Positions 16,930-25,437 of a stretch of 64,000 nucleotides of DNA are shown piece after piece. Source of the stretch: Clostridiales bacterium (GTDB lineage: Bacteria; Bacillota; Clostridia; Oscillospirales; Acutalibacteraceae); contig DXXG01000027.1 of assembly GCA_019416455.1 (NCBI GenBank), positions 62,001-126,000 of the forward strand. The letters are read 5' to 3'. Within the stretch, counting starts at the first letter, position 1. The number at the start of each line of letters is the position of its first letter. The translations under genes were made by a program, and so were the position numbers. The notes under the pieces are model-generated. The model was not told the DNA's origin. It did not search any database and was given only the letters and a program-made list of their open reading frames with translations.

Positions 16930-17643
16930 ATGAGGGAAGATATCTGCTCCATTCCTGTAAATGACGTGTTCCTGCCCCGGGACGGCTGTCCCTTCTGCCG
17001 GATGCGGGACATGCTGGAGGACAGGATGGCGACTTACATCACCGGCGCCGCCATGATGGAGCCGGACGTGCGTATCGAGACCAACCGTTTGGGGTTCTGC
17101 ACCGAGCATTTCAACCAGATCCTGGCCCGTGGCAGCCGGCTGTCCGTGGCGCTGATCCTGGAAAGCCTGCTGCAAACCGTGGAGGATGAGGTGTTCCCGT
17201 CGGGAAAGACGCCCGCCAAGAAAGTGGTGGCAGCGGTCCATTCCCGGGAGGAGCACTGCTTTATCTGCGAGAATATCGAAAAGAACACCAACCACCTGCT
17301 GGACAGCATGATGAAACTGTGGCAGACGGATGAGGAATTCCGCCAGTTGTACAGCCAGCAGACCCACATCTGCCTGCCCCACTATGGCATGGTGCTCCAG
17401 GCCGCCACGAAGATGCCCAAGAAGAATTTCGTCCTGTTCGAGCAGGAGACTACCCGGCTGGCCAAGAAGTATCTGGAGGAGCTTTCCGGGGACGTGACCC
17501 ATTTCTGCCGCATGTTCGACTACCGCAACGCCGGCGGGGATTGGGGCAATTCCAAGGACGCCATCGAGCGAGCTATCCGCTACCTCACCGCCCGGGAGCC
17601 GGAAGTCCGGCAAAAAGCCGATGAAAAGAACCGTGCTTTTTAA
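16930..17643 (+). CDS. DUF6062-like Cys/His-rich protein
   Basis: A 237-residue soluble protein with two similar Cys/His modules: CPFCRMRD followed by FCTEHFN in the first half, and CFICENIE followed by ICLPHYG in the second, plus a late HFCRMFDY. The pattern (CxxC then CxxH) suggests two metal sites or a duplicated metal-binding fold. It fits the uncharacterised DUF6062 family as I remember it; function is unknown. The ATG at 16930 follows GGAGG at 16919-16923; the in-frame ATG at 16879 has no ribosome binding site. The stop overlaps the following glycosylase gene by 23 bases, so the two are translated together, hinting at a link with DNA repair or metal handling. Confidence 0.65.
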   Translation: MREDICSIPVNDVFLPRDGCPFCRMRDMLEDRMATYITGAAMMEPDVRIETNRLGFCTEHFNQILARGSRLSVALILESLLQTVEDEVFPSGKTPAKKVVAAVHSREEHCFICENIEKNTNHLLDSMMKLWQTDEEFRQLYSQQTHICLPHYGMVLQAATKMPKKNFVLFEQETTRLAKKYLEELSGDVTHFCRMFDYRNAGGDWGNSKDAIERAIRYLTAREPEVRQKADEKNRAF

Positions 17644-18511
17644 CAGTACCCCGGCGGGAAGTGATGGCGGACTGCTCTGCCCTGTGTTTTTCGACTTGGC
17701 CCAGACCCTGGACTGCGGCCAGGCCTTCCGCTGGCAGGAACTTCCCCCGGAAGGGGACATGACCCTGTGGGAGGGCGCCGCCTTTGGAAAGGTGCTGCGA
17801 CTGGGGCAGCGAGAGGACCAGGTGTGGTTTTTCTGTTCTCAGGAGGACTTTGACCAGGTGTGGCGATCCTACTTCGACCTGGAGGAGGACTACGAAGAAA
17901 AGCGCCGCCTTCTCTCTCAGATGAGCCCCGCCTTGGCGGAAGCCGCCGCCTTCGCGCCGGGGATCCGTATCCTCCGTCAGGATCCTTGGGAAGCGTTGTG
18001 CTCCTTTATTATCTCCCAGAACAACCATATCCCCCGAATCAAAGGGATCATAGACCGGCTGTGCGGCCAGCTGGGGGAGCCTATCCCGGGCACTGAGTGG
18101 GCGTCGTTCCCCGCCCCGGAGCGGCTGGCGGCCTGTGAGGTGGAAGATCTGGCTCCCTTGCGGGCCGGGTTCCGGGCCAAGTACCTGGTGGATGCCGCCA
18201 GGAAAGTGGCGTCGGGCCAGGTGGATCTGGAGCTGGTGGCCCGCGCGCCGGTGGAAGTGGGACGGCAGGAATTGCAGAAGATCTTCGGGGTGGGCCCCAA
18301 AGTAGCGGAATGCGCTCTGCTGTACGGGTTCCATAAGACGGAGTGTTTCCCTCTGGACGTGTGGATGAAGCGCGCCATGGCCACGCTGCTCCCGGGGCGG
18401 AAGCCGGAGGAGTTCGGGAAAAACGGGGGACTTGCCCAGCAGTACCTGTTCCATTACAGTCGTCTGCATCCGGAGCTGTTTGAGGAAAAAGAAAAAACCC
18501 GGAGCGCGTGA
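17621..18511 (+). CDS. ogg: 8-oxoguanine DNA glycosylase (OGG1-type)
   Basis: A 296-residue base-excision repair enzyme. The N-terminal domain has DLAQTLDCGQAFRWQE, the signature of OGG1-type glycosylases, and the central part has SQNNHIPRIKGIIDRL. The helix-hairpin-helix segment IFGVGPKVAECALLYGF contains the catalytic Lys (in GPKVAEC, equivalent to human Lys249), followed by the catalytic Asp in FPLDVWMKRAM. It removes oxidised guanine from DNA and nicks the strand. Its start lies 23 bases inside the preceding gene. Alternative: a broader AlkA-family glycosylase, but the Lys argues for a bifunctional OGG. Confidence 0.88.
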   Translation: MKRTVLFNSTPAGSDGGLLCPVFFDLAQTLDCGQAFRWQELPPEGDMTLWEGAAFGKVLRLGQREDQVWFFCSQEDFDQVWRSYFDLEEDYEEKRRLLSQMSPALAEAAAFAPGIRILRQDPWEALCSFIISQNNHIPRIKGIIDRLCGQLGEPIPGTEWASFPAPERLAACEVEDLAPLRAGFRAKYLVDAARKVASGQVDLELVARAPVEVGRQELQKIFGVGPKVAECALLYGFHKTECFPLDVWMKRAMATLLPGRKPEEFGKNGGLAQQYLFHYSRLHPELFEEKEKTRSA

Positions 18512-18595
18512 AAGTTTTTGATCTTCTCAGCGCCGTAGGCCGCATGTGTCCAAAGGGTGATAGGTCAAAGAGCGGCCAAGTTTCATACAACAACA

Positions 18596-18634
18596 AAAGG
18601 ACACCCAAGTTTGAAACCTGGGTGTCCTTTTTGC
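18596..18634 (+). terminator. intrinsic terminator
   Basis: AAAGGACACCCA pairs with TGGGTGTCCTTT across an 11-base loop, followed by TTGCTT; the stem sequence is nearly that of the terminator at 8919. It ends the glycosylase operon. Confidence 0.85.
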
Positions 18635-18721
18635 TTGGTGTAAGAGGGACGGTCCCCCGGCCTATCTGCCTGCGGCAGCGTGCGGCTGGGGGGCCTGCAT
18701 TTCTTGTTCCGGTTTACACCG

Positions 18722-18790
18722 GTTTAAGGTCGTAAGGCTCCGCCTTACCAACCGCAAGTTTTTTGAAAAAAACTTGACTAAAAACTTTTG
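18722..18790 (+). repeat. partial copy (right end) of the paired-hairpin intergenic element
   Basis: Contains AGGTC, hairpin A GTAAGGCTCCGCCTTAC (18732-18748), CAACCGC, hairpin B AAGTTTTTTGAAAAAAACTT (18756-18775) and a terminal AAACTTTT. It shares 26 identical bases with 22450-22475. It lies in the spacer between the converging glycosylase and hemW genes. Confidence 0.75.
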
Positions 18791-18810
18791 TGTTTCCGTT
18801 TTTTCCACGC

Positions 18811-19920
18811 TTACAGTTCTTCTCCCAACAGCCGCACCAGCAGCGCGTTGGAGACCAGAAAACCCTCCGGGGTGAAGCTCAAACGGTCCTCCTCCCGGCG
18901 GAGCAGAGTGGAAGGGCACTTTTTGCCGTTTTCCAGGAGCTGGCGGAATTCCTCTTCCCCTTGGGTCCCGAACCGGGCTAGACAGTCCTCTCGGAGCAGG
19001 CCCCGGGTCAGTCGAAGATTCAGCATGGCGAACTCTCCAAAGTCCCCGCCGGGACCGTCATCCACCGGAGCGTTCCCCTGAAGGAACCCCTCCAAGTCCC
19101 GGGGGAAGTAAAACCGCCTGCCCCCGAAGAAAGAATGGGCCGCCGGGCCGAAGCCCAAATATTCCTCTCCCCGCCAGTAAAGCAGATTGTGGCGGCTCTC
19201 TTTTCCCGGCCGGGAGAAATTGCTGATCTCATACTGGGCATAGCCGCGCTTTGCCAGTTCCTCCACGGCGAACAGGTATTGGTCGGAGGTCTGGTCGTCG
19301 TCGGGCACCGTCACGTGCCGGGCTGCGAAGGGCGTGCCCGGCTCCACCTTTAGAATGTAGGAGGAGATGTGCTCCACCCCCAGCCCTGTCGCGAAGGCGA
19401 TGGACTTCCCCAGCCGCTCTTTGGAACCTCCCGGCAGGCCCAGCATCAGGTCCAGGGAAATGTTGTCAAATCCGGCGGCCCGGGCGTTTTTCACAGCCTG
19501 GATCACGTCCTGGGGAGAATGAGTCCGTCCCAGAAACTGAAGTTCTTCTGGGTTGGAGGATTGGAGCCCCATGGAGAGACGGTTGAATCCGGCAGAGCGT
19601 ACCTTCCCAAAGAAAGTTCGGTCCACATGGGTGGGATTGGCCTCAAGAGTGATCTCCGCTGTGGGAGAGAGGGAAAACCGTTCTTTCACCTCTTGAAGGA
19701 TGGTCCCCAGCCGTTCCGCCCCCAGCAGGTTGGGGGTGCCGCCGCCGAAGTAGACAGTGGAAAGCTCCCGGTCTCGAAGTTTCTCTGTCCAGGGGGACAG
19801 GGAGGAAAGCAGGGCTTGGACGTAGGCGTCCATGACCTCGGGGGAGACGGGACGGGAGTAGAAATCGCAGTAAGGGCATTTGGATTGGCAAAAGGGCACG
19901 TGAAAGTAAAAGCCAAGCAT
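18811..19920 (-). CDS. hemW: radical SAM family heme chaperone HemW
   Basis: A 369-residue radical SAM protein. Cysteines at 11, 15 and 18 form the CxxxCxxC cluster motif (FCQSKCPYCDFYS). Other HemW marks are YFGGGTPNLL, SLDLMLGLPGGS and RHNLLYWRGEEYLGFGPAAHSF. The fourth Cys that distinguishes true coproporphyrinogen oxidase HemN is absent, which supports the heme-chaperone assignment. HemW delivers heme to membrane respiratory proteins. The ribosome binding site (GGTGGTGAT) is weak. It follows lepA on the same strand, as in many Firmicutes, but an element of about 345 bases separates them here. Confidence 0.9.
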   Translation of the reverse strand: MLGFYFHVPFCQSKCPYCDFYSRPVSPEVMDAYVQALLSSLSPWTEKLRDRELSTVYFGGGTPNLLGAERLGTILQEVKERFSLSPTAEITLEANPTHVDRTFFGKVRSAGFNRLSMGLQSSNPEELQFLGRTHSPQDVIQAVKNARAAGFDNISLDLMLGLPGGSKERLGKSIAFATGLGVEHISSYILKVEPGTPFAARHVTVPDDDQTSDQYLFAVEELAKRGYAQYEISNFSRPGKESRHNLLYWRGEEYLGFGPAAHSFFGGRRFYFPRDLEGFLQGNAPVDDGPGGDFGEFAMLNLRLTRGLLREDCLARFGTQGEEEFRQLLENGKKCPSTLLRREEDRLSFTPEGFLVSNALLVRLLGEEL

Positions 19921-19950
19921 GGGATCACCACCAACGAAAAAATGGGAAGC

Positions 19951-20293
19951 GCGAAGCGGGTAAAAGTTTCGCCAGCCTTTTCAAAGGCTGTGGGGTGTGG
20001 GGCAAAGCCCCACGGTTTAAGCTGCGAAGCGCAGCTTTGCAATGAAAAAACCAGGGACATTGTCATACCAGGCGAAGCCTGTAAACAATGTCCCGGATGG
20101 TAAAGATAGAGGATTCTCCAGAAGGGGAAGCTGGGCAAAGGCCGTCCGGAACGGGCTCTACCCGCCTTTGGCGGCATTCGAGTCCGTTCCTGCTTCCTTT
20201 GGTGCAAAGCTGCGCTTTGCTTTCAGGTCGTGGGGCGCTGCCCCACACCCCGCAGCCTTTGAAAAGGCTGGCGAAACTTTTTCGCCGCTTCGC
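19951..20293 (+). repeat. paired-hairpin intergenic element, full copy A, with about 90-bp inverted ends
   Basis: The left end (19951-20042) and right end (20203-20293) are inverted copies of each other, each starting GCGAAGCGG at the outer edge. Each end holds hairpin B (CAGCCTTTTCAAAGGCTG at 19973-19990; CAGCCTTTGAAAAGGCTG at 20253-20270). The right end has hairpin A GTGGGGCGCTGCCCCAC (20230-20246). The middle contains a 41-bp hairpin with arms GGGACATTGT and ACAATGTCCC (20054-20094) and a further hairpin near 20147-20190. There is no coding potential. It fills the hemW-lepA spacer. Confidence 0.8.
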
Positions 20294-20297
20294 GGGT

Positions 20298-22100
20298 TTA
20301 CTCGTCAAGCTTCAACACGGACATGAACGCCTCCTGGGGCACTTCCACGGTGCCCAGCTGGCGCATCCGCTTCTTGCCTTCCTTCTGCTTCTCCAGCAGT
20401 TTCTTCTTTCGGGTGATATCGCCGCCGTAGCACTTGGCAAGCACGTCCTTGCGCAATGCTTTCACCGTTTCCCGGGCGATGATCTTCCCGCCGATACAGG
20501 CTTGGATGGGCACCTCGAACAGCTGACGGGGGATCTTCTCCTTCAGTTTTTCCGTCATCTTCCGGGCCCGGCCGTAGGCCTTGTCCGCGTGGATGATAAA
20601 GGACAGAGCGTCCACGATCTCCCCGTTGAGCATGATGTCCAGCTTCACCAGTTTGCTGGGCTGGTATCCCATCAGCTCGTAGTCGAAGGAGGCGTAGCCC
20701 CGGGTGCGGGATTTCAAAGCATCGAAAAAGTCATAGACGATCTCGTTTAAGGGCAGTTCATAGTGGATGTCCACCCGGTCGGTGTCCAGGTACTTCATGT
20801 CCTTGAACACGCCCCGGCGCTCCTGGCACAGCTCCATGATGTTGCCCACGTACTCCGAGGGGGAATAGATATGGGCGTTGCAGATGGGCTCCTGAGCGCT
20901 CTGGATCAGGGTGGGGTCCGGGTAGTTGGTGGGGTTGTCGATGGTGATCTCCTGGCCGTCGGTAAGGGTCAGCTTGTACACCACGCTGGGGGCGGTGGTA
21001 ATGAGATCCAGGTCATATTCCCGCTCCAGACGCTCCTGGATGATCTCCATATGCAAAAGCCCCAGGAAGCCGCACCGGAAGCCGAAGCCCAAGGCCACGG
21101 AAGTTTCCGGCTCGAAGGTGAGGGAGGCGTCGTTGAGCTGCAATTTCTCCAAAGCGTCCCGCAGGTCCGTGTAGTGGGCGCCGTCGGCGGGATAGATGCC
21201 GCAGAACACCATGGGCTGCACTGCCCGGTAACCTTCCAAGGGCTCGGCGGCGGGACGGTCCGCCAGGGTCACGGTGTCGCCCACCCGGGCCTGACGCACG
21301 TCCTTGATGGAAGCGGCGATGTAACCCACTTCCCCAGCGTACAGGGCGTCGGAGGGTTCCAGGGAGGTGGCCCGCAGGAAGCCGCACTCCACCACGTTGA
21401 ATTCACCGCCGGTAGCCATCATGCGGATGGTATCCCCGGGACGGACGGTGCCGTCCTTGATCCGCACGTAGACGATAACGCCCCGGTAGGCGTCGTAGTA
21501 GGAGTCGAAGATCAGGGCACGGAGGGGGTCGGTCTCGTCTCCTCCCGGGGCGGGGATGTCGGTGACGATCCGCTCCATCACTTCCTGGATGTTCTCTCCT
21601 GTCTTGGCGGAGATCCGGGGAGCGTCCATGGCGGGGATGCCGATCACGTCCTCGATCTCATGGCAGACCCGTTCCGGATCGGCGCTGGGCAGATCGATCT
21701 TGTTCACCACAGGCAGGATCTCCAGCCCGGCGTCCACCGCCAGATAGGTGTTGGCCAGAGTCTGGGCCTCGATGCCCTGGGAAGCGTCCACCACCAGGAC
21801 CGCGCCCTCGCAGGCGGCCAGAGAGCGGGAGACCTCGTAGTTGAAGTCCACGTGGCCGGGGGTGTCGATCAGGTTGAATACATAGTCCTCGCCGTCCTTG
21901 GCAGTGTAGATCAGGGTGACGGCGTGGGCCTTGATAGTGATGCCCCGTTCACGTTCCAGATCCATGTTGTCCAGGAGCTGATTTTCCATTTCCCGGAGGG
22001 GGACGGCCTTGGTCTGTTCCAGGATACGGTCAGCCAGGGTAGATTTACCGTGGTCGATGTGGGCCACGATGCTGAAATTGCGAATTTTACTTCTATCCAT
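20298..22100 (-). CDS. lepA: translation elongation factor 4 (LepA)
   Basis: A 600-residue ribosome-associated GTPase. The P-loop AHIDHGKST starts at residue 13, followed by the G2 region [20 protein letters not shown] (G3) and NKIDLPSAD (G4). Later domains show [19 protein letters not shown] and the LepA-specific C-terminal domain with [20 protein letters not shown], which binds the peptidyl transferase centre. The protein acts on stalled or mistranslocated ribosomes. Length is exactly typical. A TATAAT -10 lies at 22139-22134 on the minus strand with a weak -35. The gene is flanked on both sides by copies of the same intergenic element. Confidence 0.97.
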   Translation of the reverse strand: MDRSKIRNFSIVAHIDHGKSTLADRILEQTKAVPLREMENQLLDNMDLERERGITIKAHAVTLIYTAKDGEDYVFNLIDTPGHVDFNYEVSRSLAACEGAVLVVDASQGIEAQTLANTYLAVDAGLEILPVVNKIDLPSADPERVCHEIEDVIGIPAMDAPRISAKTGENIQEVMERIVTDIPAPGGDETDPLRALIFDSYYDAYRGVIVYVRIKDGTVRPGDTIRMMATGGEFNVVECGFLRATSLEPSDALYAGEVGYIAASIKDVRQARVGDTVTLADRPAAEPLEGYRAVQPMVFCGIYPADGAHYTDLRDALEKLQLNDASLTFEPETSVALGFGFRCGFLGLLHMEIIQERLEREYDLDLITTAPSVVYKLTLTDGQEITIDNPTNYPDPTLIQSAQEPICNAHIYSPSEYVGNIMELCQERRGVFKDMKYLDTDRVDIHYELPLNEIVYDFFDALKSRTRGYASFDYELMGYQPSKLVKLDIMLNGEIVDALSFIIHADKAYGRARKMTEKLKEKIPRQLFEVPIQACIGGKIIARETVKALRKDVLAKCYGGDITRKKKLLEKQKEGKKRMRQLGTVEVPQEAFMSVLKLDE

Positions 22101-22164
22101 AGGGAATCTCCGTTACAAAAAGTGTATCAATTTATTATAGCAGAAAAGTAAGAAAAAGAAAACC

Positions 22165-22508
22165 GCGAAGCGGCGTAAAAGTTTTTGGGGCGCCTTTTTT
22201 CAAAAAGGCGCGACCGTAAAACGCAAAGCGCAGCTTTGCAAAAAAATGTAGGGACATTGTCATACCAGGCGAAGCCTGTAAACAATGTCCCGGACGCTCA
22301 GAACTTATTTTCCCCAAGCGCAGTGTCTTTCACTTGGGGTGGAGTTTCTGTGTGCCGTTCGGAGCGAGCTCTATCCGCCTTCGGCGCCATGCGAGCTCGC
22401 TCCTGGTTTTCTTCCTGGCAAAGCTGGGCTTTGCTTTTAGGTCAAGGCCGTAAGGCTCCGCCTTACCAACCGCAAACTTTTGAAAAAAGTTTGATCAAAA
22501 CTTTTAAG
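22165..22508 (+). repeat. paired-hairpin intergenic element, full copy B
   Basis: Starts with GCGAAGCGG (22165) and then a 22-bp hairpin (22190-22211, arms GCGCCTTTTT and AAAAAGGCGC). GCAAAGCGCAGCTTTGCA follows, then the same 41-bp hairpin as copy A (22251-22291), a hairpin at about 22359-22402 with arms GGAGCGAGCTC and GAGCTCGCTCC, hairpin A GTAAGGCTCCGCCTTAC (22450-22466), hairpin B AAACTTTTGAAAAAAGTTT (22474-22492) and a terminal AAAACTTTT. The order matches copy A, and the copies are in the same orientation on either side of lepA. Several stems differ in sequence but are still paired. Confidence 0.8.
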
Positions 22509-22537
22509 TTATCCTGGGGCGAAATTCCCCGTTTTCC

Positions 22538-22566
22538 TTGCAATCCCTCTTTGCTCATGCTACAAT
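22538..22566 (+). promoter_or_regulatory. SigA promoter of glyS
   Basis: TTGCAA (22538-22543) and TACAAT (22561-22566) with a 17-bp spacer. The implied leader is only about 37 bases, too short for a T-box, which many Firmicutes glycyl-tRNA synthetase genes have. Confidence 0.75.
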
Positions 22567-22609
22567 AAACAGAAGTTTGAGAACTCATGAGAAAGGCGGT
22601 CCCTTCATT

Positions 22610-24019
22610 ATGAAAGCTACCGATAAGACCATGGAGACCATCGTAAATCTCTGCAAGACCCGGGGCTTTATCTTCCCCGGCAGCGAGATCTACGGCGGCC
22701 TCTCCAACTCTTGGGACTACGGCCCCTTGGGCGTGGAATTTAAAAATAACGTGAAAAAAGCCTGGTGGAAAAAGTTTGTCCAGGAATCCCCCTACAATGT
22801 GGGCGTGGACGCTGCCATCCTGATGAATCCCCAGGTGTGGGTGGCCACCGGCCATGTGGGCGGTTTCTCCGATCCCCTCATGGACTGCAAGGACTGCAAG
22901 ACCCGCCACCGGGCCGACAAGCTCATCGAGGACTTCACCGGCGAATCCGCCGACGGCTGGTCCAATGAGAAAATGATGGACTTCATCAAGGAAAATCACA
23001 TTAAGTGCCCTCAGTGCAGCAGTGAGAATTTCACCGAGATCCGTCAGTTCAACCTGATGTTCAAGACCTTCCAGGGCGTCACCGAGGACGCCAAGAGCGA
23101 GATCTACCTGCGGCCCGAGACCGCCCAGGGTATCTTCGTCAACTTCCCCGCTGTTCAGCGTACCACCCGGAAGAAGCTGCCCTTCGGTATCGCTCAGGTG
23201 GGTAAGAGCTTCCGAAACGAGATCACTCCCGGTAACTTCACCTTCCGTACCCGGGAATTCGAGCAGATGGAGCTGGAGTTCTTCTGCAAGCCCGACACCG
23301 ATCTGGAATGGTTCGCTTACTGGAAGGACTTCTGCAAGCAGTGGCTGTTCAGCCTGGGCATGACCGAGGAGAACGTCCGGTTTAGAGATCACCGTCCCGA
23401 GGAGCTGTCCTTCTACTCCAAGGCCACTACCGACGTGGAATACCTGTTCCCCTTCGGCTGGGGCGAGCTGTGGGGCATTGCTGACCGTACCGACTATGAT
23501 CTGAAGCGTCATCAGGATCACTCCGGCAAGGATCTGACCTACTTCGACCAGGAGACGGGCGAGCACTACATCCCCTATGTGGTGGAGCCCTCTCTGGGCG
23601 CCGACCGTATGGCTCTGGCCTTCCTGTGCGATGCCTACGACGAGGAAGTGGTGGGCCAGGACAAGAACGGCAAGGACGATATCCGTGTGGTGCTCCATCT
23701 CCATCCCGCTCTGGCGCCCTTCAAGGCTGCCGTGCTGCCCCTGTCCAAGAAGCTGGGGCCCAAGGCACAGGAGATCCACGACATGCTCTCCAAGGAGTTC
23801 ATGGTGGACTACGACGAGGCAGGTTCCATCGGCAAGCGGTACCGCCGTCAGGACGAGATCGGCACTCCTCTGTGCGTCACCATCGACTTCGAAACTGTGG
23901 GCGATGAAGAGAAAGAGGCCGACAACTGCGTCACTGTCCGCGACCGTGATACCATGGAGCAGGTCCGTATTCCCATTGAGAAACTGCGGGACTACATTGC
24001 TCAGAAGATCGCGTTCTAA
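22610..24019 (+). CDS. glyS: glycyl-tRNA synthetase, homodimeric type
   Basis: A 469-residue class II aminoacyl-tRNA synthetase of the alpha2 (eukaryote-like, GlyQS) type. The start region [25 protein letters not shown], motif 2 ([29 protein letters not shown]) and motif 3 ([18 protein letters not shown]) are all intact. A Cys-rich insertion ([18 protein letters not shown]) is consistent with a metal-binding element. The C-terminal anticodon-binding domain ends in [20 protein letters not shown]. The ATG at 22610 was chosen because translation from the upstream in-frame ATG at 22538 would begin inside the -35 element. It is transcribed alone and ends at a terminator. Confidence 0.96.
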   Translation: MKATDKTMETIVNLCKTRGFIFPGSEIYGGLSNSWDYGPLGVEFKNNVKKAWWKKFVQESPYNVGVDAAILMNPQVWVATGHVGGFSDPLMDCKDCKTRHRADKLIEDFTGESADGWSNEKMMDFIKENHIKCPQCSSENFTEIRQFNLMFKTFQGVTEDAKSEIYLRPETAQGIFVNFPAVQRTTRKKLPFGIAQVGKSFRNEITPGNFTFRTREFEQMELEFFCKPDTDLEWFAYWKDFCKQWLFSLGMTEENVRFRDHRPEELSFYSKATTDVEYLFPFGWGELWGIADRTDYDLKRHQDHSGKDLTYFDQETGEHYIPYVVEPSLGADRMALAFLCDAYDEEVVGQDKNGKDDIRVVLHLHPALAPFKAAVLPLSKKLGPKAQEIHDMLSKEFMVDYDEAGSIGKRYRRQDEIGTPLCVTIDFETVGDEEKEADNCVTVRDRDTMEQVRIPIEKLRDYIAQKIAF

Positions 24020-24034
24020 ACTCTGTGAAACAAT

Positions 24035-24080
24035 AAAAAAGGGGCGGCCGTGTTCCTGCGGCCTGCCCTTTTCTTTTTTT
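24035..24080 (+). terminator. intrinsic terminator
   Basis: AAAAGGGGCGGCCG pairs with CGGCCTGCCCTTTT (one bulge) and is followed by CTTTTTTT. Confidence 0.88.
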
Positions 24081-24106
24081 GGCAGGGAGTCCCCTGTGGA
24101 AAACCA

Positions 24107-24135
24107 TTGAATAATCCTTTCAGCTGTGATACAAT
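24107..24135 (+). promoter_or_regulatory. SigA promoter
   Basis: TTGAAT (24107-24112) and TACAAT (24130-24135), 17-bp spacer, upstream of the secreted acidic protein gene. Confidence 0.7.
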
Positions 24136-24179
24136 AAACCGATATGGAACCGTATCCTTACCCAGCAGGAGGAACGCCT

Positions 24180-25391
24180 ATGAAACAGAAACGTCGCTTC
24201 GCGGCTTTTTTGGTGGCCATTGCGTTGGCTGCCGGCTTGATAGCGGTGCCCGCTGTGGCTACCGAAGGGAATACTCCCCCAGCCTATACGGAAGATACCG
24301 GGGAAAACACCGACGGCGGTGAAACAGTTTCATCCCAGCCTCCGGTGGTGGAACCCACTCCGGCTCCGGAACCGTCCACACCGGAACCCCCTGTCTCTTC
24401 GGAACCCTCCGACAGCAGTTCGGAACAACCCAGCACGCCTTCCGAGGATCCCAGTGGCGGATCTTCTCAGGAACCCGGCGAAAGCTCTGAAGATCCTTGG
24501 GGAGGTTCCTCTCAGGAACCGGAATCTTCCTACGTGGAAGAGCCTTCTCAGGAGCCTACGGAGGATCCCTGGCAGCCCAGCGATACCCAGTCGGAAGATC
24601 CCAACGCCGGGGCCGTTGTGGATGCCACCACGCCTCCGGTGAATGAGCCGGAGACCATCGCCACTCCCCGGCCCTCTTTGGAGCGTCCCCAGATCTCCCT
24701 GAACACAGGAAACCAGGGCGAGAATAACGAGGAAGAAGAGGACTCCGGTCCCAATTACGTCACCTTTGCCCAGCTGAATCTGCGGGGCAATTCCATGGCG
24801 GTCACCCTGTTTTACAGCGGTGTGGGCTGTATCGCCCTGGGCGTGATCGGCCTTGTCACCATCCTGGTGTTTTATATCCGGGGACGGCGGCGCTATTCCG
24901 AAGCGGATGGTATTTTGGAAGAGATCCACGAGGCGGAGGTCCGCCAGCGGCCGGGCCAGCAGATGCCCCCTTCTGCCGCTTATGACCCCCAGCCCGCGCC
25001 TGTTCCTGCGCCTCCTCAGCGGCCCGCCCGTCAGGTGCCCCCCGGAGCTGTCATGCCCGAGGAAGTTTCCCTCTACACCGAGGAATTTTCTCTGCCTGCC
25101 CGGCAGGATGGACAGTCTGTGCAGGACTACGCTCCCGGCTATGACGATGAATACGAGAACGAGTACGACCAGCAGGATTACGCCCCCAGTCAGGAGCAGT
25201 ATTACGACGACGAATACTACGATGATGGGGACGAGTACGAGTATGAAGAGACCTCTTACGCTCCCACGCAGGAGCAGGTCCCGCCGTCCCGTCAGCCTGC
25301 TCCTCCCAGCGAGCAGGAAGCCACCCGCCAGTTCAACACGGAGGAGATCCTCCGAGAGGCGCTGCGCTATTCCGACGAGGATTTCAAATAA
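24180..25391 (+). CDS. secreted/membrane protein with disordered extracellular and acidic cytoplasmic regions
   Basis: A 403-residue protein with a signal peptide (KQKRRFAAFLVAIALAAGLIAVPAVA, cleavage likely after AVA). Then come about 150 residues rich in Pro, Ser and Glu with repeated SSQEP and SEDP phrases, a single transmembrane helix (FYSGVGCIALGVIGLVTILVFYI) and a basic stop-transfer RGRRR. The C-terminal tail holds acidic Tyr-rich repeats (DDEYENEYDQQDYAPSQEQ, then a similar DEYEYEETSYAPTQEQ). No enzymatic domain is visible. The ATG at 24180 follows CAGGAGG; the one at 24144 overlaps the expected transcription start. It may be a cell-envelope scaffold; that is a guess from composition only. 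Confidence 0.7.
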   Translation: MKQKRRFAAFLVAIALAAGLIAVPAVATEGNTPPAYTEDTGENTDGGETVSSQPPVVEPTPAPEPSTPEPPVSSEPSDSSSEQPSTPSEDPSGGSSQEPGESSEDPWGGSSQEPESSYVEEPSQEPTEDPWQPSDTQSEDPNAGAVVDATTPPVNEPETIATPRPSLERPQISLNTGNQGENNEEEEDSGPNYVTFAQLNLRGNSMAVTLFYSGVGCIALGVIGLVTILVFYIRGRRRYSEADGILEEIHEAEVRQRPGQQMPPSAAYDPQPAPVPAPPQRPARQVPPGAVMPEEVSLYTEEFSLPARQDGQSVQDYAPGYDDEYENEYDQQDYAPSQEQYYDDEYYDDGDEYEYEETSYAPTQEQVPPSRQPAPPSEQEATRQFNTEEILREALRYSDEDFK

Positions 25392-25402
25392 AGCCTATAT
25401 AA

Positions 25403-25437
25403 AAACCCCCGAGGAGATTTCCCTCGGGGGTCTTTTT
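25403..25437. terminator. bidirectional intrinsic terminator
   Basis: ACCCCCGAGG (25405-25414) pairs with CCTCGGGGGT (25422-25431). T follows on the plus strand and A precedes, so it can also serve the converging ABC exporter gene. Confidence 0.88.

Noticed and set aside
22544..22610. T-box leader for glyS
   Set aside because: The promoter at 22538-22566 leaves about 37 bases of leader and no AGGGTGG-like T-box sequence is seen.
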